IMG/VR virus record: IMGVR_UViG_3300007236_000051
Location: 1 to 25,565 of that record
Origin: a virus
Reading direction: 5' to 3' (one strand)
Length of the DNA stretch: 25,565 nt
Shown here: positions 12,909 to 19,776 of the stretch, one piece after another
Position numbering within the stretch: the first letter of the stretch is position 1
How the letters are laid out: the number at the start of each line of letters is the position of its first letter
Notes under the pieces: generated by a model
What the model was told of the DNA's origin: nothing
The model's input: the letters and a program-made list of their open reading frames with translations, nothing else
The model's database searches: none
Program-made: the position numbers and the translations under genes

Positions 12909-15900
12909 TTATATGACCCGATTTGGGAATAATGAAATTCTTACCCAGTTACTAAGAGCATATGCGCTAGTGGATATAAGGCCATAATCACCATAAAAAT
13001 TGTATAAATCATTATTGGTGGCTGAATTAAGCTGATATACTGTGGGTTTAGTCCCATTACTAAATTCATACTTATACGTCATATCTTGCATATTTAGCCC
13101 ATGCCTATAATGAACATAGCTGCCAGATGAATGATAACAAAATCCACTATGGACCATTGGTTTGCGACCAGTTGATCCATCTGACTTGGAACCATACACA
13201 TCTAATCTGTGCGATGTGGATACGGGGGATTTATTACTTGCTGATGTGTTATATCTTGTCCACTTTGGCATGCAAAATATACTATCTGACTCTACAACAT
13301 CACCAACTTCAAATATTATTCCCTCAAACCCCTGTGTAGCCCCACCATTTTTTGTGATTCTCAATTCTTGAGAGTCGAGGGATATACCGTCCATATATGA
13401 ATCGTATAAAATCTGAATAAATGACCCTTGACCATAATTGTTGGTGTCGGTATTGATATACCTGAGATTACTTGACGCTCCGCCTAAACTAATTTTTAAC
13501 TCACCTCGATCACTCGATACACGATTCATCAAGTATATCGCCTTTACATTTGTAGGCGTTGCAATTGTCACATAATCAGTATTTGTTGTCGTTGTTTTGT
13601 ATCGCCCTAAAAATGATTCCACAGAATCTAAGTTCGTCCATGATCCGGTATAGGTAAAATCGGTTGAGTCTGAACCAACCGCATAGCTATCCTTCCCACA
13701 TATCAATGATCTAGCACAGGTTGTTGGGTATTTAGCGCTGTAATGCGCCCACCCCGATATTCCCAATTGTTCTGTACCCCCTGTTGATGTCGTGGTTATT
13801 TTCACTGTATGAACACCTTCTGGAAGTGATCCATTGTCTAGTCTTACCCAAACAGGGCGATCCCCATTATAAGATGGCATTGATACACTAGAATTTTTCA
13901 CATATGTTGTTGCGCCATCAATAGTTACCGAAAATGTTGCATCATAGGTACTATATGTATATCCAATAACATATATTGAACTCCCGTAAAATTTATATTC
14001 CACGGTAGCAGAATTATGTTGTGTATTATTATTTATCCCATTCCATAGTGCTGTGCTTGTCCCACCTATACTATCCCATGTACCACCAAATAATGTTGTC
14101 AAAGGGGGAACATCATTAATATCCGTTGGTGATTCTGATAAAAATGCCTTTTGTGTCATTGGGGTTTGGATTAAGTAGGTGGCGTATGAGAAGCCTTCGA
14201 TACTCACGGAATCAGTTCCAGTTAATATCGTTACTTTGACCTTGTAGTCACCGTATTCGAGCCCTTGGTATAGCTCGGTCACATTTTTGTAATAAAAGTC
14301 GCCAAAGATTCCAGTATTGAATGTTTTTTTACTGTGATATGTTGAACCATCATCATCACTTAATTCAACGGATATATAACCTGTTGATGTACTGTCTTTC
14401 AAGTATATTAAATTAACACTTACTCCACTAAAACTAAAAATAGCGGTTGAATTTGCTGTGCTTGATCTTTTTGCCCTTCCGAAAAAATAGCTAGAGACAT
14501 CTGAATTTGTCCAAGTCCCACTATACACAACTTCCCCATTCACTGAATCTGCTGGCACCAATATTGTATCAATGTATTGTAAGTTCGTTTTATCTTGTTG
14601 AACATAATCAAACTTAGTGTCAAATGGAATCTGTTGGAACATCTGCTGATTATCGTAATAGCTGTTTTCGGTGTCTTCCTTTTGATTAACACTAAAATTC
14701 GTCTTAAAGTGGCCATCAACGTTTTTATTTTTAATTGATATTCTGGCATCCAATATGTCACGATTATAAATGGTATTACCTGCTGTGCTAGCCTTTCTGT
14801 ATACATAAGCAATAGCGTCTTTCCCTGCTGTTCCTGATGGATATGTAGGGTTAGCCGCTGCTGTGCCATCAACAACGCTATATGTGCCTGATGATGCATC
14901 TAATTCCACTAAATCCCATCGTGGATTACTTGCATCTGAACTTGTTAAACTAACGGTAACTACGCTTGCATTGGATGACACATAAACCGCCCCATCACTA
15001 CCAAAAAACGTACTTGATGATCGATCATCAACTTGCACGCTTTGGCCTGGGGTTGCTGATTGTGAACATTCAAAATTACCAGCCCCACTTATATACAAAT
15101 ACCCTTTTTCCGTGTTAAGCAATGGGACTTGTCTTAATCCACCTATTTCTAGTTTAGTCATATCTAATGTGCCATCTGCATCATAGATAGCGGCCTTACT
15201 ATTAACCACATCACCGGCAACACTACCATCTACTAGGTTTAATTCGGGGGCTGTTGAGGTTACTGCTGTTGAATTTAATTTAAGTTCGGGTGTATTTACT
15301 GACCCTTTAAAATCCACGGCATCGGTAACTGAATCACCACCAGTCCATATTGGTTTAACTTCTTGAACTGCACTTCCATAGCTTACACTTGGGGTTCCTG
15401 TAAAAAATTGGAAGTCCGGGATCTCTGGGGTGCGATTAATGGTGATTGTTCCAGTACTTTGATTTATTGTCGCTGTCATTGTTCCCTTAACTAATACGTT
15501 GCTAGGGAAATTTAAACTTGCACCAACCGTAAACTCCGCATCCTTAAAGAGGAATGTATAATTAACAGCTGGGTTTACATCATCAATAGCTGATTGAATG
15601 GCCGTGTTGGTTGTACCGTAATCTGCCCCTATATCAATATATAATCCACCAAAATCTACGGAACTCGAATAGCTTATTGTAAAGCTATCATATAATGCCC
15701 CTGCTGGGGTTTTTATTTGAACATAATACTCACCATCACCATATACATCAATTTCACCTTTATTGCCTAATGTAACCCCTGATGACTGATCTATTACGCT
15801 TGTTTTATTGATATCTGACCATACAGTTTTAGCCGTGCTTGCTGCACTACTTACCCAAAAATATGCTTTGTAATTTTTAAGCGGCTGACCTGATGAATCA

Positions 15901-15950
15901 TGTAACCCGTTAAGGAACAAGTCCATCTGTTTAGCTTTGCTTGATGACAT
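12909..15950 (-). CDS. Receptor-binding tail fibre/spike protein with three tandem beta-sandwich domains
   Basis: 1013 aa. Residues 1-100 form the particle-proximal domain of phage fibres/spikes (FLNGLHDSSGQPLKNYKAYF, GEIDVYGDGEYYVQIKTPAG). Residues 210-280 resemble repeat-rich shaft (PELKLNSTAVTSTAPELNLV), and 285-405 a beta domain with NPRWDLVELD and DARISI. Three repeated jelly-roll-like domains follow, each opening with an aromatic-x-G-(T/S)-W signature: 477-595, 621-738 and 767-885; each has a later (V/I)xxIxGx-type core and iD/GG turn, as in carbohydrate-binding modules. The last 125 residues (His/Tyr/Ser-rich) end SNWVRISLFPNRVI and may be a trimerising tip. No beta-helix lyase motif is visible, so binding is more likely than depolymerising. 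AGGAGG precedes ATG 15950. Confidence 0.8.
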   Translation of the reverse strand: MSSSKAKQMDLFLNGLHDSSGQPLKNYKAYFWVSSAASTAKTVWSDINKTSVIDQSSGVTLGNKGEIDVYGDGEYYVQIKTPAGALYDSFTISYSSSVDFGGLYIDIGADYGTTNTAIQSAIDDVNPAVNYTFLFKDAEFTVGASLNFPSNVLVKGTMTATINQSTGTITINRTPEIPDFQFFTGTPSVSYGSAVQEVKPIWTGGDSVTDAVDFKGSVNTPELKLNSTAVTSTAPELNLVDGSVAGDVVNSKAAIYDADGTLDMTKLEIGGLRQVPLLNTEKGYLYISGAGNFECSQSATPGQSVQVDDRSSSTFFGSDGAVYVSSNASVVTVSLTSSDASNPRWDLVELDASSGTYSVVDGTAAANPTYPSGTAGKDAIAYVYRKASTAGNTIYNRDILDARISIKNKNVDGHFKTNFSVNQKEDTENSYYDNQQMFQQIPFDTKFDYVQQDKTNLQYIDTILVPADSVNGEVVYSGTWTNSDVSSYFFGRAKRSSTANSTAIFSFSGVSVNLIYLKDSTSTGYISVELSDDDGSTYHSKKTFNTGIFGDFYYKNVTELYQGLEYGDYKVKVTILTGTDSVSIEGFSYATYLIQTPMTQKAFLSESPTDINDVPPLTTLFGGTWDSIGGTSTALWNGINNNTQHNSATVEYKFYGSSIYVIGYTYSTYDATFSVTIDGATTYVKNSSVSMPSYNGDRPVWVRLDNGSLPEGVHTVKITTTSTGGTEQLGISGWAHYSAKYPTTCARSLICGKDSYAVGSDSTDFTYTGSWTNLDSVESFLGRYKTTTTNTDYVTIATPTNVKAIYLMNRVSSDRGELKISLGGASSNLRYINTDTNNYGQGSFIQILYDSYMDGISLDSQELRITKNGGATQGFEGIIFEVGDVVESDSIFCMPKWTRYNTSASNKSPVSTSHRLDVYGSKSDGSTGRKPMVHSGFCYHSSGSYVHYRHGLNMQDMTYKYEFSNGTKPTVYQLNSATNNDLYNFYGDYGLISTSAYALSNWVRISLFPNRVI

Positions 15951-15963
15951 TTAATTCGACCTC

Positions 15964-16980
15964 CTAATATACATAATTCACAACATTCGCCACTGGGCTT
16001 ACTGGTGCGAATTCCAATGACTTGGTTCCACTTTCTTTTTCTCTTAATTTTTGCGCAATCAATATTTGTTGCTCGGAACTTACGCTGTATTGCATTGCTA
16101 ACATATCGGCAACACCAAATATAATTTGTGTATATGTTTCTGATGGTAAACTTAATGCCTGACTACCATCATAGGTTTCAGCTCTTAATTGCGCTTTATA
16201 ATGCAACACATACCCATCAATTCCCACTGAATCTGGGTTAGGATACAAATGAGCTTTCTTATTATTTTCTATATTCTCAATATAAATATGAGTTGGTTTT
16301 CCTTTTGATGCTTTTTCAACTACTGGGTCAAAATTATACTCACTCACAATGGTTAAGGGTGTATCTTCATTATTTTTTCTGATGTACGCGCTTTCGATAC
16401 TAACCTCATCTGCCTGTAAATCAAATTGACCAGCTCTAACATAATTGCCAGCCGCATAAGCACTACCCCCAGTGGCAGATGAATCCTCTTTAAAATACGT
16501 TCGCCAATTTAAGCCAACATTTGGCTTTTCATCGGGTATGGCTTTCCAGGTGATATCATTGTCAACAACCGTATAATTCTGTATTGCTGGGAATATTGGG
16601 GCACTACCTGCTGAATCACCAGCATTTTGTGCTTCATACCTAAATCCATTATATACACTAGGATAAACGTTATCCCCTTGAGAATAACTTGTTGAGGTTG
16701 CATATGTGGCTATAGTAGGGGCTGTAAACGCTTTAATACAACGATATTTAACCCCTCCCTCTAATACAATGCTATCACTAGGAAAAACATACTGCCTGTT
16801 AGCACGTAGGAAAAACCGACTACCTAATTGTGGTAAATTATCTAAATATCGGTTAAAAGCGAATCTTGCATCTTCCATTTGCTCTATGGAAGGGTCTGAC
16901 CCCTCCATATGACCATTCAATATTTTTATAACTTCCTTTAGTAATTTATCTACGGTAGCGGTTACTCCATACGTTGCCAT
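15964..16980 (-). CDS. P22 gp4-like head-tail adaptor with inserted surface domain
   Basis: 338 aa. The N-terminus (KLLKEVIKILN, SIEQMEDARFAFNRYLDNLP) and the 190-270 region (DEVSIESAYIRKNNEDTPLT, IVSEYN, GKPTHIYIENIENN, LYPNPD) follow the pattern of phage gp4-type tail accessory/head-completion proteins, which ring the portal and recruit gp10. Compared with P22 gp4 (166 aa) it is about twice as long: residues about 93-148 carry SYSQGDNVYPSVYNGFRYEA...GSAPIFP...VVDNDITW, a small carbohydrate-binding-like module with a conserved G-D-x-V and terminal D-x-x-x-W seen in many phage tail proteins. The gene follows the 64-aa head protein by 2 nt with an AGGAGT site. Confidence 0.75.
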   Translation of the reverse strand: MATYGVTATVDKLLKEVIKILNGHMEGSDPSIEQMEDARFAFNRYLDNLPQLGSRFFLRANRQYVFPSDSIVLEGGVKYRCIKAFTAPTIATYATSTSYSQGDNVYPSVYNGFRYEAQNAGDSAGSAPIFPAIQNYTVVDNDITWKAIPDEKPNVGLNWRTYFKEDSSATGGSAYAAGNYVRAGQFDLQADEVSIESAYIRKNNEDTPLTIVSEYNFDPVVEKASKGKPTHIYIENIENNKKAHLYPNPDSVGIDGYVLHYKAQLRAETYDGSQALSLPSETYTQIIFGVADMLAMQYSVSSEQQILIAQKLREKESGTKSLEFAPVSPVANVVNYVY

Positions 16981-16982
16981 AA

Positions 16983-17177
16983 TTAGAACTCCTGAACCTT
17001 AGCTTTTCTACCCCTTTTTACTGGTTTCTCGCTAATAGTAGGCTCATCTTTAGCAGAGGAGGCTACTTCAACCTTTTTAGTCCAAGACCCCAAAGGAAAA
17101 TCATCAGGGACTTCGAAAATATCACCTTCTTGTCGTATTCTTTCATAAAACCCTGTTTTGGTAGCTTGAATTAACAT
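16983..17177 (-). CDS. Small head-associated protein (64 aa)
   Basis: 64 aa. The first 33 residues, MLIQATKTGFYERIRQEGD then IFEVPDDFPLGSW, match a short motif (V-x-x-TK-x-GFY...R-x-GD-x-FxVPD...SW) found in small phage head genes near the capsid/adaptor junction (DUF7302-like). The remainder is a basic, disordered tail (KPVKRGRKAKVQ). A near-perfect AAAGGAGGTGA precedes ATG 17177. It sits between the cement protein and the gp4-like adaptor; a role at the capsid interior or neck is likely but undefined. Confidence 0.7.
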   Translation of the reverse strand: MLIQATKTGFYERIRQEGDIFEVPDDFPLGSWTKKVEVASSAKDEPTISEKPVKRGRKAKVQEF

Positions 17178-17205
17178 TATTGTTTCACCTCCTTTTATTT
17201 ACAAA

Positions 17206-17628
17206 TTATGCGATACCGTCTGCGTATACTGTGTTTACATCTGACAATGTAGTTATATAGGTAGAGAATTTACCAGTTGTTAAATCCCCGTTTGCTACAG
17301 TGTATTTAACACGAATGTATCGCTGTACTGAATCAGAAATAACCAAACCTACTGATAACTTAGTTCCTGCGGCTGATGTTGCGGAAAAAGTACCAATAGT
17401 TTGCAATTCAGTTGGGGAAGAAAAAGATGTATTATCATCAGTTTCCAACGTCAACGTCATGGTTGAATCTGAACTTGCATCCGTCATTGCTGTACGTACT
17501 AGGCTTTCAATATATAATGGGGTACCTGCGCCAATGTTTCGACCAATTTCGAGGTCAAGATAGTTGGTGCTAGCCCCAGTGGTAAGCTGTTCTGCATTAT
17601 CATCAAAAAATAAATTTTTATCTAACAT
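17206..17628 (-). CDS. Bbp16-like capsid cement (decoration) protein
   Basis: 140 aa. The sequence has the pattern of the Bbp16 family of capsid cement proteins from BPP-1-like phages: MLDKNLFFDDNAEQLT, then YLDLEIGRNIGAGTPLYIES, TMTLTLETDDNTSFSSPTEL and RYIRVKYTVANGDLTTGKFS, all in the family order. These are jelly-roll proteins that bind the outside of the capsid at the icosahedral two-fold or three-fold positions and hold it against internal pressure. The gene follows the major capsid gene by 10 nt with AAGGAGT before ATG 17628; expression at the same level as the capsid is expected. The pairing of a Bbp16-type cement protein and an epsilon15-type capsid is the expected combination. Confidence 0.8.
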   Translation of the reverse strand: MLDKNLFFDDNAEQLTTGASTNYLDLEIGRNIGAGTPLYIESLVRTAMTDASSDSTMTLTLETDDNTSFSSPTELQTIGTFSATSAAGTKLSVGLVISDSVQRYIRVKYTVANGDLTTGKFSTYITTLSDVNTVYADGIA

Positions 17629-17638
17629 GTACTACTCC

Positions 17639-18631
17639 TTAGGAAACTGCGGCTTCCGTATTTAACAAAGCGTCGACTCGCTTTACTGGAACTTCATCAA
17701 AGAAAGCAACTTTTTTACCAGCTATTGTATCAAAAGTTAATCCACCACCCGAAATGACATCATTTCTAGCTTGTTTTCTAAGATAAGTATGCAACTTTCT
17801 ATTCATGTAAAAACATGCATTATCTAAGTTCGGCAGCAAAGACATTGCTTCTATCATAAAGTCGGGCAAATCTGCTGCTGACCCACCTGCTAAATCAGAA
17901 ACGTCAATATTACATATACGAACACAAAATCTCCAATCTTGAACAACTAAAGTTGCTTTCCATTCAAGGATGTCTTGAAAAACTCTTAATGTACCATTTT
18001 CATCATTAAAACTGAATTCACCGTTGTCGGTATGCTGCAATCCAGCTGATGACCCCTTAGGGAACGCACAGTATACTTTTCCAATGCCATGACCAACTAA
18101 GTAAATTGAAGCGTTGTCTGACCCTGTTCCACCTGCATCAAGTACATTGGTAGAAATCTCATCTGCTGATGAAAGACTTGAATATGTAGTAGCTAAACCA
18201 CGAAATTCATTTTCATCTGTTGATGGGTCGCCATAAAAATAAGCTGTTGAAAACTCTTGGTTCATAGCTTCCATGTGTGTTTTTAGGGCATCTAATCTAG
18301 CTTGATCGATATCTCCACCTAATCTAATAATGTCTGCGGATTCCATACTGTTCGCTTTTAGCATTTTAAAAGGGAAAGTATTTTGAGCAGTAGTTGAGCT
18401 TGACTTAGGGGTAGGCTGACCAATCTTACGCCAATAAACGGATGGTAAACCAGTCCGCATTGAAACTTGCTCTCCAGTTGCTAGATTACCTTCTTTATAT
18501 ACAATATCATCTAGTATGGAGTTATTTTGTTGTAATAACTCTGCTACTACTTGGTACTTACCTGTTGGGTCTGTTCGCTTTGCAAAATCTAAGAGAGTTA
18601 ATCCACTCCCTGATGCGTTTAATTCGGCCAT
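17639..18631 (-). CDS. Major capsid protein, epsilon15 gp7/BPP-1 type
   Basis: 330 aa, near the 335 aa of epsilon15 gp7. Diagnostic blocks: LTLLDFAKRTDPTGK, VAELLQQNNSILDDIVYKEG, NLATGEQVSMRTGLPSVYWR, MEAMNQEFSTAYFYGDPST and FRGLATTYSSL, which align with the common podovirus coat family (LTLxDxAKRxDPxGK...LPTGHxTxxRTGLP...FLExMNQEF..tLFYG). HK97-fold shells of this type need no proteolysis and use a cement protein. ATG 18631 follows AGGAGGAAATA. The gene lies between scaffold and cement protein in the usual order. It is the best supported gene in the window together with the terminase. Confidence 0.9.
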   Translation of the reverse strand: MAELNASGSGLTLLDFAKRTDPTGKYQVVAELLQQNNSILDDIVYKEGNLATGEQVSMRTGLPSVYWRKIGQPTPKSSSTTAQNTFPFKMLKANSMESADIIRLGGDIDQARLDALKTHMEAMNQEFSTAYFYGDPSTDENEFRGLATTYSSLSSADEISTNVLDAGGTGSDNASIYLVGHGIGKVYCAFPKGSSAGLQHTDNGEFSFNDENGTLRVFQDILEWKATLVVQDWRFCVRICNIDVSDLAGGSAADLPDFMIEAMSLLPNLDNACFYMNRKLHTYLRKQARNDVISGGGLTFDTIAGKKVAFFDEVPVKRVDALLNTEAAVS

Positions 18632-18653
18632 TATTTCCTCCTAAAAAAATAAG

Positions 18654-19583
18654 TTATTTTTTGCCATAAAATCTCGCGGCTTGAGATAAATAAGGTGGAA
18701 CATGGTTTGATAATGATACTGGCTCTCTATCAACAAGGTGAGGGCTATTTTTAACACGATTAAGTCTTTTAGTGACTTCATCAGGCTTATTTTTAAGCTC
18801 CTCTTTTAATCTTTTGATTTCATCTTCGTATTGAGCATTAATGTCATTTAAATCATTAACATCTTGCTGCAAACGAATCCGATCAACAATATGATAAAAA
18901 TTAGTTGGGTCTAGTGAGGCTAACGGGTCTTTTTTAAAGTGTTTGATTGCATCATTGGTCTGGGATGCATCAAATCCAAATTCTTGGTAATCCTTAGATA
19001 ATATGCCAATAATGTCATCTTTAATGTCGGTCATTGTCAACGCTTCCATTGTTTCTGACTCCGTTTTAGCCAATATCCCTTTATTCATTTCGATATTGTG
19101 TTCCATTATCAATAATCGCTCTTGTTCCTGGGCCTTTCTCGCTTCTTCATCACGCTTTCTTGCCTCTGCCGGGTTATCTAGTGCCAATTCGTTGTATTCG
19201 TCGTCTGAAATCCCTTTAGCTTTTTCTTTAATTGACTCAAGCTCTTTGGCAATTTCTTCTAGTCTTTTATTTTCTGCACCTTGTTTCCCAATGGTAATAT
19301 TGCGCTTGTGAAGCTCACGATCCTTATCCTCAAGCATTGTTAATACACTTTCGTCGGTTATTCCGTCTTCAATGTATTTATCTCGGTTAAAAACGAACTC
19401 CTTCTTTTTTCTTTTTTTACGAGGCTCATCTTTGGCCTTGTTTTGTTCTTCGGACTTTTCTTGTTTGTCCGCATCGTCCTCAACTACTTCATCAACCGCT
19501 TCTGCTTCTTCGGGACTGGGAACATCGCCGTACAAGACATTTGCCTGGTTGTATTCTTTTTCCTGAGTGACTTCTTCGCTCAT
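18654..19583 (-). CDS. Scaffolding protein
   Basis: 309 aa, highly charged and mostly helical. The first 60 residues are acidic (PEEAEAVDEVVEDDADKQEK) then switch to a basic KKRKKKEF patch; the middle has long coiled-coil stretches (ENKRLEEIAKELESIKEKAK, NPAEARKRDEEARKAQEQER) and a second coiled coil around 240-275 (YEDEIKRLKEELKNK). The C-terminus is more neutral (HVPPYLSQAARFYGKK) and could be the coat-binding end. These are family-typical features and it sits right before the major capsid gene. No Ser protease motif is seen, so the scaffold probably exits intact. ATG 19583 has AAGGAGT upstream, but the gene is separated from the portal by a terminator. Confidence 0.8.
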   Translation of the reverse strand: MSEEVTQEKEYNQANVLYGDVPSPEEAEAVDEVVEDDADKQEKSEEQNKAKDEPRKKRKKKEFVFNRDKYIEDGITDESVLTMLEDKDRELHKRNITIGKQGAENKRLEEIAKELESIKEKAKGISDDEYNELALDNPAEARKRDEEARKAQEQERLLIMEHNIEMNKGILAKTESETMEALTMTDIKDDIIGILSKDYQEFGFDASQTNDAIKHFKKDPLASLDPTNFYHIVDRIRLQQDVNDLNDINAQYEDEIKRLKEELKNKPDEVTKRLNRVKNSPHLVDREPVSLSNHVPPYLSQAARFYGKK

Positions 19584-19636
19584 TTTTTACTCCTTCTGGG
19601 TCGCCATGCCCTAACTTTTTAATGTGAATTTTTCCC

Positions 19637-19685
19637 AAAAAAAAAGGCCCCACAGAAAAATTACTAAAAATTAATCTGTGAGGCC
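19637..19685 (-). terminator. Strong intrinsic terminator upstream of the scaffold/capsid genes
   Basis: Minus strand: GGCCTCACAGA, an 18-nt A/T-rich loop, TCTGTGGGGCC, then nine T. The 11-bp stem is complete in RNA (one G-U pair). It lies 53 nt before the scaffold start, so it ends or attenuates transcripts entering the capsid genes. Confidence 0.85.
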
Positions 19686-19699
19686 CATGGTGATTCCAT
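19664..19699 (-). CDS. Possible 11-codon leader peptide overlapping the terminator stem
   Basis: ATG 19699 reads MESPWASQINF then TAG. The frame runs across the 5' arm of the terminator hairpin and stops in its loop, the geometry needed for ribosome-dependent attenuation. No ribosome binding site is visible upstream (AACTGCTTA), so it may be chance. Confidence 0.2.
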   Translation of the reverse strand: MESPWASQINF

Positions 19700-19725
19700 T
19701 AAGCAGTTAATATGATATTTACACA

Positions 19726-19752
19726 ATTACATAAATAATATAAAATTGTCAA
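19726..19752 (-). promoter_or_regulatory. Candidate sigma70-type promoter for the scaffold/capsid operon
   Basis: Minus strand TTGACA (19752-19747, perfect -35) and TGTAAT (19731-19726, five of six -10 bases) with a 15-nt AT-rich spacer, shorter than the ideal 17. The start site would lie near 19719, giving a leader of about 135 nt that contains the terminator. Activity is inferred. Confidence 0.45.
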
Positions 19753-19771
19753 TTATTTATTGTTAATTGAC
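19748..19771. promoter_or_regulatory. 24-bp inverted repeat overlapping the -35 box (possible operator)
   Basis: GTCAATTA, 8-nt spacer TTTATTGT, TAATTGAC: perfect 8-bp arms immediately after the portal stop. The left arm covers five of the six bases of the -35 hexamer on the minus strand, and the right arm places TTGACT on the plus strand. Could be a repressor or activator site or a weak RNA hairpin at the portal mRNA end; no T-run follows at once. Confidence 0.4.
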
Positions 19772-19776
19772 TAATT

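Noticed and set aside
14540-14899. 119-codon minus-strand frame inside the receptor-binding protein gene
   Set aside because: Out-of-frame shadow rich in His/Gln/Leu with no start signal.
12909-15950. Possible diversity-generating retroelement target, as BPP-1-like capsid genes recall a phage with one
   Set aside because: No reverse transcriptase, no template repeat and no lectin-type variable end were found in the window.
16509-16703. 64-codon minus-strand frame inside the gp4-like gene (similarly 21738-21941 in the portal gene)
   Set aside because: Contained in confident genes in a different frame, no ribosome binding site.
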